Position numbers and translations under genes: made by a program | Shown: positions 9,210 through 17,463 of the stretch, piece by piece | How positions within the stretch are numbered: position 1 is the first letter of the stretch | Layout of the letters: every line of letters begins with the position of its first letter | DNA from: Pseudomonas sp. J452 | Lineage (GTDB): Bacteria > Pseudomonadota > Gammaproteobacteria > Pseudomonadales > Pseudomonadaceae | Length of the DNA stretch: 64,000 nucleotides | Direction of reading: 5' to 3' | Assembly (NCBI RefSeq): GCF_024666525.1 | Contig: NZ_CP088294.1 | Span: 3,782,001-3,846,000, forward strand | The notes under the pieces: generated by a model | The model's input: only the letters and a program-made list of their open reading frames with translations | What the model was told of the DNA's origin: nothing | Database searches by the model: none

Positions 9210-10115
9210 TCAGAGCTGTATTTCGTTACTCACACCATGCGGCACATGACCGGTGGCCACCACTTCACGGGCTTTTTCACAGTGTCCGGCCTGATCATCG
9301 AAAAACACGTCAGCGGCAAAGGCTTCAAGAAACGCCGCTTTTTCCAGGCCACCGAGAAACAGTGACTCGTCCAGGCGAATATCCCACTCACGCAGGGTGC
9401 GGATGACCCGCTCATGGGCGGGGGCCGAGCGCGCGGTAACCAGTGCGGTACGAATCGGGCACTGTTCTTCGGCAAACTCGCGCTGCAAGCGGTTCAGGGC
9501 CGCCAGGAACGGCTTGAACGGGCCGCCACCCAGCAACTCCCGCGCGGAAGCCTTCTCATGGTCCTGAAACGCCGTGAGGCCGCCCTTTTGATAGACCCGC
9601 TCGGACTCATCGGAAAACAGCACGGCATCACCGTCGAAGGCGATGCGCAGCTCGGTGCTAGCTGCCCGCCGTGCCCCACCGGAAAGAATGGTGGCGGCGG
9701 CAAAGCCGGCATCCAGGGCACTGCGGACATCCTCGACATGGGTGGAGAGAAACAGGTGGCAGCCAAATGCAGCCAGATACGGATAAGGGCTGCGCCCACC
9801 GACGAAGGCGGCGCGGGAGATGCCCAGACCGTAATGCTGGATCGAGTTGAACACGCGCAAGCCGGTATCGGCACTGTTGCGTGACACCAGGATGACCTCG
9901 ACACGGGCCTGGCCCAGGCTGGTATTGAGGCTAAGCAGTTTCTCCACCAGAGGGAAAGCGTCGCCAGGACTGAGAATCTCCTCCTCGTGGTCGATCTGGT
10001 ACTGGCGGTAGGCGGCGACTCCTTCGCTCTCGTAGATGCGATGGCTGTCACTCAGGTCGAACAGTGCTCGCGAGGAAATCGCCAGCACCAGCTTGTCACC
10101 CAGTCCCTTGCTCAT
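9210..10115 (-). CDS. Cytosolic 5'-nucleotidase family protein
   Basis: 301 residues from ATG 10115 (MSKGLGDKLVLAISSRALFDL); the reading frame stays open upstream but that part is non-homologous shadow. The sequence matches the cytosolic 5'-nucleotidase 1 family found in Pseudomonas, with AFDGDAVLFSDESE as the HAD-like Asp motif and VFFDDQAGHCEKA near the C-terminus. It should remove phosphate from nucleoside monophosphates. It starts 7 bases after the PanE-like gene and so belongs to its operon. Its stop codon is formed within the direct repeat that flanks the MITE-like element. Confidence 0.82.
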   Translation of the reverse strand: MSKGLGDKLVLAISSRALFDLSDSHRIYESEGVAAYRQYQIDHEEEILSPGDAFPLVEKLLSLNTSLGQARVEVILVSRNSADTGLRVFNSIQHYGLGISRAAFVGGRSPYPYLAAFGCHLFLSTHVEDVRSALDAGFAAATILSGGARRAASTELRIAFDGDAVLFSDESERVYQKGGLTAFQDHEKASARELLGGGPFKPFLAALNRLQREFAEEQCPIRTALVTARSAPAHERVIRTLREWDIRLDESLFLGGLEKAAFLEAFAADVFFDDQAGHCEKAREVVATGHVPHGVSNEIQL

Positions 10116-10122
10116 ATCGACC

Positions 10123-11070
10123 TCAATGTACGTCCAGAAAACGCAATGCCTGGTACAGCATGCGGGTTTTCGGCAACTCACAGCCGGCGGCTGCAGCGGC
10201 TGCCAGCGGCGCCTCATAAATGGCCTCAAGCTCCAGCGGGCGCTGCAGCGTGAAGTCGTGGTACATGCTTGGCAGGTAGTCCGGCATACGCTCGGTGGCC
10301 GCCAGCAGTTTGTCGGCACAACCTTCCGGCAATACATGACCACAGGCGGCAGCGCCCTGCACCACCTCCAGCATGATGGCGTGGATCAACGCACGACTAT
10401 CGGCGTCGGCCATCAGGCGGGTAGTGCCGGCGTTGAGCAGCACGGACAAGCCATTGTACGGCACGTTCCACACCAGCTTCTGCCAGCGCGCCTGTTCCAG
10501 TGCGGCCATTGCCGTGGCCTCCAGCCCGGCGGCGCGAAACATCGCGGCGCCCTCCTCGACTATCGCCAGGCGCTGCTCGGCACTGTTCGGCGGTCCCGAG
10601 TGGTAACCCAGACTCAGCGCCCCCAGTGCCTGATGTTCGATCACTCCAGGCGCGGAGCGATGCGCGCAGATGTAACAGAGCCCACCGAGCAGATGCAGGG
10701 AGTCCGGCAGCAGAGGGCGTAACTGCTCCTCCACCGCCAGGCCATTCTGCAACAACACGATTTTGGCGCCGGGTGCGGCAGCCTTGCCAAGCAGTGGAGC
10801 CAACTCGGCGTTGCTGGTGGTCTTGGTGCCCACCAGCAGCCAATCGCAGCGGGGCATGCCTTCTACGCTCGACCAGGCCTGTACCGACTGCAGGTGCAAG
10901 CGGCCATGCACGACGCTGTTGAGCTGCAGGCCATGCTCGGCAACCGCTGCATACTCGCTGCGCAGGAGGAAATGCACATCGAAACCGGCACGGGCCAGCA
11001 TCAAGCCGTAGAAGCCGCCAATGGCACCGGTGCCGATAATGCCAATACGCGGGCGTTGTTGCTCTTGCAT
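10123..11070 (-). CDS. Putative 2-dehydropantoate 2-reductase (PanE/ApbA family)
   Basis: 315 residues. The N-terminal NAD(P) motif is IGIIGTGAIGGFYG, and the C-terminal ApbA domain contains KLVWNVPYNGLSVLL, with the catalytic-type Lys. Family members reduce ketopantoate to pantoate for coenzyme A, but many pseudomonad paralogues act on other 2-keto acids, so the substrate is uncertain. ATG 11070 has GGAGTT upstream and shares one base with the stop codon of the thioredoxin-like gene (TGATG). The order thioredoxin-like, PanE-like, nucleotidase forms an operon. Confidence 0.8.
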   Translation of the reverse strand: MQEQQRPRIGIIGTGAIGGFYGLMLARAGFDVHFLLRSEYAAVAEHGLQLNSVVHGRLHLQSVQAWSSVEGMPRCDWLLVGTKTTSNAELAPLLGKAAAPGAKIVLLQNGLAVEEQLRPLLPDSLHLLGGLCYICAHRSAPGVIEHQALGALSLGYHSGPPNSAEQRLAIVEEGAAMFRAAGLEATAMAALEQARWQKLVWNVPYNGLSVLLNAGTTRLMADADSRALIHAIMLEVVQGAAACGHVLPEGCADKLLAATERMPDYLPSMYHDFTLQRPLELEAIYEAPLAAAAAAGCELPKTRMLYQALRFLDVH

Positions 11071-11417
11071 CAAGGTAACTCCTCAAACTCCAGCTGCAGG
11101 GCCTGCTGGATGGCCGCGTTCAGCCCGGTGGCGTTCAAGCGGCACTGTAATGCGCCAAAAAACTGGCCATCGCGGATCAGAAACAGGCTGGGAAGCTGGA
11201 AAACCTCATAACGCTCGACCAGACCGCCATTATCTCCGGCATCGATCCAGCACAGCTGCTCCACAGCCAGTGGCAAGCCGGGCAGCTCACGGCGCGCCCA
11301 ACGGCAACTGGCACAACCTATGCTGGTGAATATGAGCAGGGACGTGCCGCTCAGCTGCAACAAGCGCTGTTCGGCATCGAAGTCGGTCAACTCCAGACTG
11401 GGCACTATACTGTTCAT
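11070..11417 (-). CDS. Thioredoxin-like protein
   Basis: 115 residues from ATG 11417; an in-frame TTG at 11453 would add 12 residues and neither start has a good ribosome site. The active-site-like motif CASC lies in FTSIGCASCRWARRELPG, followed by YEVFQLPSLFLIRDG with the cis-proline typical of thioredoxins. No signal peptide is seen, so it is probably cytoplasmic. It is divergent from the PilZ gene with 37 bases between starts and overlaps the PanE-like gene by one base. Its partner protein is unknown. Confidence 0.75.
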   Translation of the reverse strand: MNSIVPSLELTDFDAEQRLLQLSGTSLLIFTSIGCASCRWARRELPGLPLAVEQLCWIDAGDNGGLVERYEVFQLPSLFLIRDGQFFGALQCRLNATGLNAAIQQALQLEFEELP

Positions 11418-11454
11418 GTGTGATGTCAAATGAGTGGCATCCGGAGTAGTCAAA

Positions 11455-11874
11455 ATGCGTCATTTCTTGCGTCACCCCAGCGACATGCCAGTCGAACTGG
11501 TTCAACGCAAACACGCCTTCCTGCCGCGACAAAGGCTGAACAATATCAGCCTCGGGGGCGTGGCGTGCAATTCCAACAAGGGCTTTCGCAAAGGCACTGC
11601 GGTGGAGCTGCGTATTCCACTGCTCGGCGATCAGGCGCGCTATCCAGGGGTCGTGGCCTGGTGCCGCAAGCAGACCGAGGACTACTTGGTCGGCATTGCC
11701 TTTATCGACGAAGACACCCTGTTCCGCGCGCGCATGGTCGAGCAGGTCTGCCAGATCGAGCACTACCGCCATCAGCGTGAACGCGAACTCGGCGAGGATC
11801 TTCCCGTCGAGGTGGTGGCTCGCGAGTGGATTGCCCTGCATGCCGAAGAATTCTCCGGCGCCAGCATGAACTAG
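11455..11874 (+). CDS. PilZ-domain protein (cyclic-di-GMP binding)
   Basis: 139 residues from ATG 11455, with GGAG 8 bases upstream. The cyclic-di-GMP motif is complete: RxxxR at Arg2-Arg6 (RHFLR) and NxSxxG at Asn30-Gly35 (NISLGG). The rest forms the PilZ barrel and a charged C-terminal helix. It probably passes a cyclic-di-GMP signal to a partner protein affecting motility or surface behaviour. Its neighbours give no clear target. Confidence 0.88.
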   Translation: MRHFLRHPSDMPVELVQRKHAFLPRQRLNNISLGGVACNSNKGFRKGTAVELRIPLLGDQARYPGVVAWCRKQTEDYLVGIAFIDEDTLFRARMVEQVCQIEHYRHQRERELGEDLPVEVVAREWIALHAEEFSGASMN

Positions 11875-12017
11875 TGTTTTCGCTCCAAGCGCGGCTTTTA
11901 AGCGGCCGCGCCCATTGTCGAGCCCGCCTGTTACGCGCTAAGGTTCCGCTTCCCCGCTGCGCCCATGATTAGCTGTGCCTCTGGCGCCCGGCACCCGTGA
12001 CCTGATGACTCTGACTG

Positions 12018-13106
12018 ATGAATAGCACGATGGCTGATTTACCGATCGACGATCTAAACGTTGCCTCCAACGAAACCCTGATCACCCCGGCGCAGCTCAA
12101 GCGCGAAATCCCCCTCACCGCCGCCGCCCAACGCACCGTCGCCCATGGCCGCGAAGTGGTACGCAATATTCTCGATGGCAAGGACCACCGCCTGTTCGTG
12201 GTCGTAGGCCCCTGCTCCATCCATGACATCAAGGCCGCCCACGAATACGCCGAGCGCCTCAAGGTGCTGGCTGCGGAAGTGTCCGATAGCCTGTTCCTGA
12301 TCATGCGCGTGTATTTCGAGAAGCCGCGCACCACGGTCGGCTGGAAAGGCCTGATCAACGATCCGTATCTGGACGACTCGTTCAAGATCCAGGACGGTCT
12401 GCATATCGGTCGCCAGTTGCTGCGCGACCTGGCCGAGATGGGCCTGCCGACCGCCACCGAAGCCCTCGACCCGATCTCCCCGCAGTACCTGCAGGACCTG
12501 ATCAGCTGGTCGGCCATCGGCGCGCGCACCACCGAATCGCAGACCCACCGCGAAATGGCCTCCGGCCTGTCCTCCGCGGTCGGCTTCAAGAACGGCACCG
12601 ATGGCGGCCTGACGGTAGCGATCAACGCCCTGCAGTCCGTTTCCAGCCCACACCGCTTCCTCGGCATCAACCAGGAAGGCGGCGTCTCGATCGTCACCAC
12701 CAAGGGCAACGCCTATGGTCACGTGGTGCTGCGCGGCGGCAACGGTAAGCCGAACTATGACTCGGTGAGCGTCGCCATCTGCGAGCAGGAGCTGGCCAAG
12801 GCCAAGATCCGCCCGAACGTCATGGTCGACTGCAGCCATGCCAACTCCAACAAGGACCCGGCCCTGCAGCCACTGGTCATGGAGAACGTGGCCAACCAGA
12901 TCCTCGAAGGCAACAATTCCATCGTCGGCCTGATGGTGGAAAGCCATCTGGGCTGGGGCAGCCAGTCGATCCCCAAAGACCTCTGCGACCTTAAGTACGG
13001 TGTCTCCATTACCGATGCCTGCATCGACTGGGACGCCACCGAGAAGACCTTGCGCAGCATGCATGCCAAGCTCAAGGATGTCCTGCCCAAGCGTCAGCGC
13101 AGCTGA
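12018..13106 (+). CDS. 3-deoxy-7-phosphoheptulonate (DAHP) synthase, class I
   Basis: 362 residues. It condenses phosphoenolpyruvate and erythrose 4-phosphate in the first step of aromatic amino-acid synthesis. The family core is clear: VVVGPCSIHD, MRVYFEKPRTTVGWKGL, IGARTTESQTHREMASGLS and VDCSHANSNKD. I cannot tell from motifs alone whether phenylalanine, tyrosine or tryptophan inhibits it, so no aro letter is given. The start could instead be ATG 12030 (MADLPIDD). A strong terminator follows. Confidence 0.95.
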   Translation: MNSTMADLPIDDLNVASNETLITPAQLKREIPLTAAAQRTVAHGREVVRNILDGKDHRLFVVVGPCSIHDIKAAHEYAERLKVLAAEVSDSLFLIMRVYFEKPRTTVGWKGLINDPYLDDSFKIQDGLHIGRQLLRDLAEMGLPTATEALDPISPQYLQDLISWSAIGARTTESQTHREMASGLSSAVGFKNGTDGGLTVAINALQSVSSPHRFLGINQEGGVSIVTTKGNAYGHVVLRGGNGKPNYDSVSVAICEQELAKAKIRPNVMVDCSHANSNKDPALQPLVMENVANQILEGNNSIVGLMVESHLGWGSQSIPKDLCDLKYGVSITDACIDWDATEKTLRSMHAKLKDVLPKRQRS

Positions 13107-13120
13107 GTGGAGCAGGAATG

Positions 13121-13147
13121 AAAACGCCGGGCATTGCCCGGCGTTTT
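13121..13147. terminator. Terminator after DAHP synthase
   Basis: A 12-bp stem (AAAACGCCGGGC and its complement) around ATT, ending in a T run. It lies between converging genes and can act on both. Confidence 0.9.
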
Positions 13148-13163
13148 TGTTTGTTCTGGCCTG

Positions 13164-13436
13164 TCAGTGACTACGCTGACGCCGCTCCAGATAGCGCTCC
13201 ACGTAAGAGCAGGACGGAATGACCGTGTAGCCCATGTGTTCTGCGTACTCCAGCGCCTGCTCGGTCAACGCCGCAGCGATGCCGCGGCCGCGCAGTGGAT
13301 TGGGCACAAAGGTACGGTAGATATCCAGGGTCTGCTTGCCCAGATCCATATAGGCCAGGTACGCCCGATGACCATCGATGATGGCCTCAAACTGGTGACC
13401 CGCCAGGTCATGGTGGATGGACAACCCTTCGCTCAT
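13164..13436 (-). CDS. Small GNAT-like N-acetyltransferase
   Basis: 90 residues, the size of the minimal GNAT domain (Gtn/YjdJ type). The acetyl-CoA loop is VPNPLRGRGIAAALTEQAL, followed by GYTVIPSCSYVERYLE, which is typical of this small class. AGGAG precedes ATG 13436. It begins 19 bases after the upstream membrane-anchored gene and is probably co-transcribed with it. The substrate is unknown. Confidence 0.85.
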   Translation of the reverse strand: MSEGLSIHHDLAGHQFEAIIDGHRAYLAYMDLGKQTLDIYRTFVPNPLRGRGIAAALTEQALEYAEHMGYTVIPSCSYVERYLERRQRSH

Positions 13437-13455
13437 TGCTACTCCTCAGCGGGCT

Positions 13456-14721
13456 CTAGAACAGAACCCTTACCTTATCGATCTTTTCCAGGCGAAGAAA
13501 CATCTCGGCCGAACCGCTACCAAACTGGACACTCAGAAAGACTTTGCCGTTCTCTACTTTGTGCAATAGGCCTTGATAGTAGGCACCGTCATAAGTAATG
13601 AACTGTAGTCGTTTTCCCGCATGTTCGGCCAGACTGGCGACTTCGACATAATCGTACTGGCGCAACTTGCCCGGCTGTTCGACCTCGGGCGCACGCACCA
13701 ACTCTTCCTCTTCAGGTGCGGCCACGGCATCCGGGTCGACCCAGGAAAACGCCAAAGGATGCACCGCCTGCTGATTGATGAGCAGAACCGGACGCAGCAT
13801 GGCCAGCACATCTTTGGGCTCGAAGAACTGCAAGCCATCCCAGCTCATGCCTTCCGTGGGCGCCAGCTCCAGGCGCAGCGCCTGTGGGTCTTTGTAGTAC
13901 GCCCCAAGCGCCTTGAGCAACTCGGGGTCCAGAGCAATCCGCTGTGCACGCAAGGCGCGATCGAGCTGATCCAGGGTAGTCTGCAGGTAGGCTTCTTCAG
14001 TCTGGCCGAGTTTGCCGGCGCAATAGCTCTGGATCTTGCGCTGGTACTGATCATCATTGATCTCCACCGTAACGGTGGATAAGCGCGGTGGGTTGACCCG
14101 CAAATCACCAGGCCGCTCGGACATGTTGGCCAGTGCAAAATTGACACGGTACTCACCCATGTCACGGGTGTCGGCTGTGAGATTGAAGGTCAGCGTCTGG
14201 GCGCCTGGCTGGTACAGATAGGAAAACTGCGCATCGGTTTCCAGCGTGCGGTAGCCCATCTCAAGCAACTCGTCGCTGCCGATATACCGTGAGCTGCCGC
14301 AAGCTACCTGCGACAGGGCGGTATAGATAGACGACTCCTCTGGCTGCTGGCTTATCTGCGTCATGAAGGGGCCATGCACGTCGAACTCGAGACCCTTGAT
14401 GTTGACCGCCATCTGCTCCGGAAACTTGCCTGCACTCATGCTCTCCTTGAAGCGCAACAAGTCCATAAGGCCCTTGAACTTCAACTCGGCATGTTCGATG
14501 CGGAAATTGTCGTGCATCAGCGGCACATGCACATTAATGCCGGAAATCCCGACCCGCCCATCGAAGGAGGAGGTAATCCCGGAATAACTTATACGCATGA
14601 CGGGCGACATCTGCTCGACAGCGTCGTTCATGATCGTACGGACCGACAACCAGAGCGAGGCCTTGATAAGCAGTGCCAGGGCAAGAACACCCAGCAAGCC
14701 CCATTTAATCAGCTTCGACAT
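13456..14721 (-). CDS. Membrane-anchored protein of unknown function
   Basis: 421 residues from ATG 14721, with AAGGAC about 9 bases upstream. One N-terminal membrane helix (about residues 6-27) is followed by a periplasmic body. The start of that body (MRISYSGITSSFDGRVGISGINVHVP) resembles the beginning of AsmA/DUF945-like bodies. Around residues 330-350 there is an acidic segment (APEEEELVRAPEVEQPG). The last 70 residues form a small beta-rich unit (RLQFITYDGAYYQGLLHKVENGKVFLSVQFGSG is shown only in part here: ITYDGAYYQGL). I do not recognise a specific family. It is followed by the GNAT gene. Confidence 0.7.
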   Translation of the reverse strand: MSKLIKWGLLGVLALALLIKASLWLSVRTIMNDAVEQMSPVMRISYSGITSSFDGRVGISGINVHVPLMHDNFRIEHAELKFKGLMDLLRFKESMSAGKFPEQMAVNIKGLEFDVHGPFMTQISQQPEESSIYTALSQVACGSSRYIGSDELLEMGYRTLETDAQFSYLYQPGAQTLTFNLTADTRDMGEYRVNFALANMSERPGDLRVNPPRLSTVTVEINDDQYQRKIQSYCAGKLGQTEEAYLQTTLDQLDRALRAQRIALDPELLKALGAYYKDPQALRLELAPTEGMSWDGLQFFEPKDVLAMLRPVLLINQQAVHPLAFSWVDPDAVAAPEEEELVRAPEVEQPGKLRQYDYVEVASLAEHAGKRLQFITYDGAYYQGLLHKVENGKVFLSVQFGSGSAEMFLRLEKIDKVRVLF

Positions 14722-14904
14722 ATGCAACGTCCTTGAAGTATTTCGGGAGAACAGCCTTCCCGTTGGCCGCCCCGGATGTTATCAGGCAGGCAGGGTGCCA
14801 GCCACGATCTGAGCTAAATTGCTGGGCAAGACGTCACTCTAAGCGCCTGATCTGTATGTTTTTTAAGCAAAACATAGAGACAGAGCTAGATAAAAGAAAA
14901 AAGT

Positions 14905-15021
14905 GGCTTGTCTTGCGTTCGGTCAGTTTACTTACTAAAAGTAATGGGTAGTATGTAGCCCGGCTAATTTCCCAGTGTTGGGGAATTGCTTTTATGGAAA
15001 GTCCACCTCAAGGGGAACACG
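14905..15021 (+). promoter_or_regulatory. oprI promoter and structured leader
   Basis: An AT-rich tract (about 14855-14905) precedes a candidate promoter, TTGTCT (14909-14914) with TTACTA (14932-14937) at 17-bp spacing; TTGCGT at 14913 is an alternative -35. The leader contains the hairpin AATTTCCC/GGGGAATT (14966-14987, one G-U pair) and then AAGGGG before ATG 15022. A strong promoter and a stable 5' leader fit the very abundant product. The rest of 14722-14904 shows no gene. Confidence 0.5.
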
Positions 15022-15273
15022 ATGAACAACGTTCTGAAATTCTCTGCTCTGGCCTTGGCAGCAGTTCTGGCTACCGGTTGCAGCAGCATGTCCAAAGAAA
15101 CTGAAGCCCGTCTGACCGCTACCGAAGACGCCGCTGCCCGTGCTCAAGCTCGTGCTGACGAAGCCTACCGTAAGGCTGATGAAGCTCTGGCCGCTGCTCA
15201 GAAGGCTCAGCAGACTGCTGACGAAGCCAACGAGCGCGCTCTGCGCATGCTGGAAAAAGCTAGCCGCAAGTAA
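15022..15273 (+). CDS. oprI: Major outer-membrane lipoprotein I
   Basis: 83 residues, the exact OprI length. A signal peptide ends in the lipobox LATGC, with Cys20 lipidated. The rest is a single heptad-repeat helix rich in Ala (for example [20 protein letters not shown]) that forms a trimeric coiled coil. The C-terminal lysine (KASRK) is the expected site of covalent attachment to peptidoglycan, as in Braun lipoprotein. The ATG is at 15022; the frame is open further upstream but the lipobox geometry fixes this start. The gene for a likely attaching enzyme, an L,D-transpeptidase, converges from downstream. Confidence 0.97.
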   Translation: MNNVLKFSALALAAVLATGCSSMSKETEARLTATEDAAARAQARADEAYRKADEALAAAQKAQQTADEANERALRMLEKASRK

Positions 15274-15293
15274 TACTTGCCAAGGCTTTGAAG

Positions 15294-15323
15294 AAGCCGA
15301 CCTGTTCGCAGGTCGGCTTTTTT
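15294..15323 (+). terminator. oprI terminator
   Basis: An 11-bp stem (AAGCCGACCTG and its complement) with a TTCG tetraloop, ending in a run of six T, 20 bases after the oprI stop codon. Confidence 0.95.
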
Positions 15324-15348
15324 ATTGCCTGCGAATTATCCAGGCCAA

Positions 15349-15384
15349 TAAAAAACCCGCCGATGCGTGGCATGGGCGGGTTTC
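15349..15384 (-). terminator. L,D-transpeptidase gene terminator
   Basis: AACCCGCC (15354-15361) pairs with GGCGGGTT (15375-15382); on the minus strand the stem is followed by a T run. It lies just downstream of the converging transpeptidase gene. Confidence 0.8.
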
Positions 15385-15401
15385 GGAACACGTAATCTAG
15401 A

Positions 15402-16373
15402 TCAGAGCTGAACCTGTGCAGCATTGTCCGCCAGTGAACCCTGGCCTTGCTGCGGTACGGCGATCTCGATCGGCATACCATCTTCGGCAGCCACCACCTC
15501 GCGCACCACTTCCCAATCCAGACGCATCTGCCCGGCGACCTCATCGCGCTTGAGCAGCGCATTGATCACAGCCGTGTGCTTGTCCACCACCGAAGGCACG
15601 CCGTTATCATCCAGCGGGGCATGGGCCTCCAGGTAGACCTTGCCATTGCTCATACCGAATTTGTACGGCTCGTTGACGATGCGCACCGAGGTGCCTACCG
15701 GCGCCATCTTGGCCAGTTCCAGCACGTTGTGGTTGAGCATGCGGAAGCAGCCGTGGCTGACGCGCATGCCAATGCCGAACTTCTTGTTGGAACCATGGAT
15801 CAGGTAGCCCGGAGTACCCAGGGTGAACTTGAACGGCCCCAGCGGGTTGTTCGGGCCTGGCGGCACATAGGCTGGCAGCGGATCACCGTCGGCGGCGTGC
15901 TCGGCGCGGATCGAGGCTGGCGGCGACCAGCCCGGATTCGGCACCTTGCCGGTAATGGTGGTGTGCGCGATCGGCGAGCCCCAGCCCTCGCGGCCAATAC
16001 CCAACGGGAAGGTGTGCACCACATTCTGCCCTTTCGGGAAGTAGTACATGCGGTACTCGGCCAGGTTGATCACGATGCCCTCGCGCGGGCCTGGCGGCAG
16101 GATGAAGCGGGTCGGCAGCACGATTTCAGCACCCTCACCCGGCAACCAGGGGTCGACGCCCGGGTTGGCTACGACCATTTCCAGGTAGCCCAGATCATTG
16201 GCCACGCCCAGATCCGCGAAGGTGTCTTCGTACTTGGCTTTGATCACCTGCACCTGGCCGACGATGTCATCGCCTGGAGCAGGAAGCGGCAGCTCCAGGG
16301 CTGCTACGGGGCCCGCCAGGCAAAAACTGGCGAGAGTCAGGTTACGGGCGACGGCAGGAACGCGCGACAACAT
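15402..16373 (-). CDS. L,D-transpeptidase (ErfK/YbiS family), likely OprI-anchoring enzyme
   Basis: 323 residues with a signal peptide ending near PVAALE. A LysM-like segment (about 35-90) is followed by the YkuD catalytic domain; the active-site block is LIHGSNKKFGIGMRVSHGCF, with the nucleophile Cys in SHGC. The enterobacterial relatives ErfK, YbiS and YcfS attach Braun lipoprotein to the diaminopimelate of peptidoglycan. The convergent pairing with oprI matches the order in P. aeruginosa and supports the same role. Activity is inferred, not seen. Confidence 0.9.
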   Translation of the reverse strand: MLSRVPAVARNLTLASFCLAGPVAALELPLPAPGDDIVGQVQVIKAKYEDTFADLGVANDLGYLEMVVANPGVDPWLPGEGAEIVLPTRFILPPGPREGIVINLAEYRMYYFPKGQNVVHTFPLGIGREGWGSPIAHTTITGKVPNPGWSPPASIRAEHAADGDPLPAYVPPGPNNPLGPFKFTLGTPGYLIHGSNKKFGIGMRVSHGCFRMLNHNVLELAKMAPVGTSVRIVNEPYKFGMSNGKVYLEAHAPLDDNGVPSVVDKHTAVINALLKRDEVAGQMRLDWEVVREVVAAEDGMPIEIAVPQQGQGSLADNAAQVQL

Positions 16374-16492
16374 CCGGAAATCCTTGGCATGAATGGCTGA
16401 TAAATAGAGTCGGAATTGTACACCGGCAATGCTGGGGCTGGGAGACCCTGCAAACCCGTGAAAAACAATTCGACGAGCTAGCCAAACCCTGC

Positions 16493-16777
16493 CTACAAGG
16501 CTTCAGGCCAGATCGAGCGCTCGCCTCGACGCTGAGCCTCCAGCACGCTCTTGCAAGCCTGGCAGAGGCGCTTGTCGCGCAAGCTGGTCTTGTCCACTGC
16601 GCGCATCACCGGCAAGGCAGGTAGCAGACCACCACAGAGCGTGCGATCGGCGAAGCCCTGCAGCTCGAGTTGACGAGCGACCAGGTGTACACGCGCTTCG
16701 CGGCAGGCGAACAGGTCGAGCTGTTCGTCCGGCACGATCAATTGATAGGCATGCAGGGACCAGGCAGGGCGCGGCAT
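16493..16777 (-). CDS. Conserved small protein of unknown function
   Basis: 94 residues, starting MPRPAWSLHAYQLIVPDEQ. A Cys pair (CQAC) near the C-terminus together with a further Cys (FACRE) hints at metal or disulfide chemistry, but no known domain is recognised. It lies 55 bases downstream of tesA on the same strand, as in other pseudomonads, and may be co-transcribed with it. Confidence 0.7.
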   Translation of the reverse strand: MPRPAWSLHAYQLIVPDEQLDLFACREARVHLVARQLELQGFADRTLCGGLLPALPVMRAVDKTSLRDKRLCQACKSVLEAQRRGERSIWPEAL

Positions 16778-16832
16778 TGGGAGCTCCGAGAGGGGTCGCC
16801 ACGATAGCCGAAAGGCTGCGCACGGGGAAGAC

Positions 16833-17453
16833 TCAGAGCAAGGGTTGCAGCTGTGGCCAGACGTTATCCAGCAGGCGTTGCTGGGCGCTCACGGTCGGGT
16901 GGATGCCATCGGCCTGCATCATTCCGGCCACACCACCAACGCCCTCGAGGAAGAGCGGTACCAGCGGCACCTGTTTTTCCGCTGCCAGATTGGCGTAGAC
17001 CGCGGCAAAGGCTCGCGTATAACGCTGCCCGTAATTAGGTGGTAATTGCATGCCTAGCAGCAGCACCTTGGCCCCGGCTGCACGCGAGCGATCGACCATC
17101 ACCGCAAGATTCTGTTGCAATTGCGCCGGCGCCTGTCCACGCAGTCCATCGTTGCCGCCCAACTCGATAATCACCAGCTCCGGCTGATGCTGTGCAAGCA
17201 GCGTGGGCAGGCGCGCGAGGCCGCCAGCACTGGTATCACCGCTGATGGAAGCGTTGACCACTGACTGCGGGAAACCAGCCTCGGCCAGGCGCTTTTCCAG
17301 CAGGGCAACCCAGCCCTGACGGGTATCCATGCCAAAAGCGGCGCTGATACTATCGCCCACGACCAGCACGCTGCCGGCCATGGCGCCCTGGGGCCACAAC
17401 ACCTGGGCCAACAACAGTAGTGCAGCAGCACCGCTTACCCACCATGCACGCAT
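16833..17453 (-). CDS. tesA: Multifunctional arylesterase/lysophospholipase TesA
   Basis: 206 residues, SGNH hydrolase. ATG 17453 (MRAWWVSG) has GGAGAG 5 bases upstream and gives a signal peptide ending AMA before GSVLVVGDSIS. Block I GDSISAAFGM holds the nucleophile Ser; IIELGGNDGLRG is the Gly/Asn oxyanion block; the Asp and His are in ADGIHP. TesA is a periplasmic enzyme that splits aryl esters and lysophospholipids. It is divergent from the ABC transporter operon with only 10 bases between the start codons. Confidence 0.93.
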   Translation of the reverse strand: MRAWWVSGAAALLLLAQVLWPQGAMAGSVLVVGDSISAAFGMDTRQGWVALLEKRLAEAGFPQSVVNASISGDTSAGGLARLPTLLAQHQPELVIIELGGNDGLRGQAPAQLQQNLAVMVDRSRAAGAKVLLLGMQLPPNYGQRYTRAFAAVYANLAAEKQVPLVPLFLEGVGGVAGMMQADGIHPTVSAQQRLLDNVWPQLQPLL

Positions 17454-17463
17454 CGGACTCTCC

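Noticed and set aside
10116..10343. Upstream extension of the 5'-nucleotidase frame by 76 codons
   Set aside because: The extra part overlaps the PanE-like gene on the same strand and is not homologous to any nucleotidase; ATG 10115 fits the family.
11889..11911. GCGCGGC/GCCGCGC hairpin after the PilZ gene as a terminator
   Set aside because: There is no T run after it and the loop is long; a chance GC palindrome is as likely.
11966..12001. Small ORF (MISCASGARHP) upstream of DAHP synthase as a possible leader peptide
   Set aside because: It has no run of Phe, Tyr or Trp codons and no alternative terminator hairpin, so attenuation is not supported.
15294..15384. One shared terminator for oprI and the transpeptidase
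   Set aside because: Two separate hairpins are present, each with its own T run in the correct orientation.
17329..17463. Longer start for the ABC ATPase
   Set aside because: The extra residues overlap tesA on the opposite strand and are not part of the ABC fold; ATG 17464 gives the standard N-terminus.
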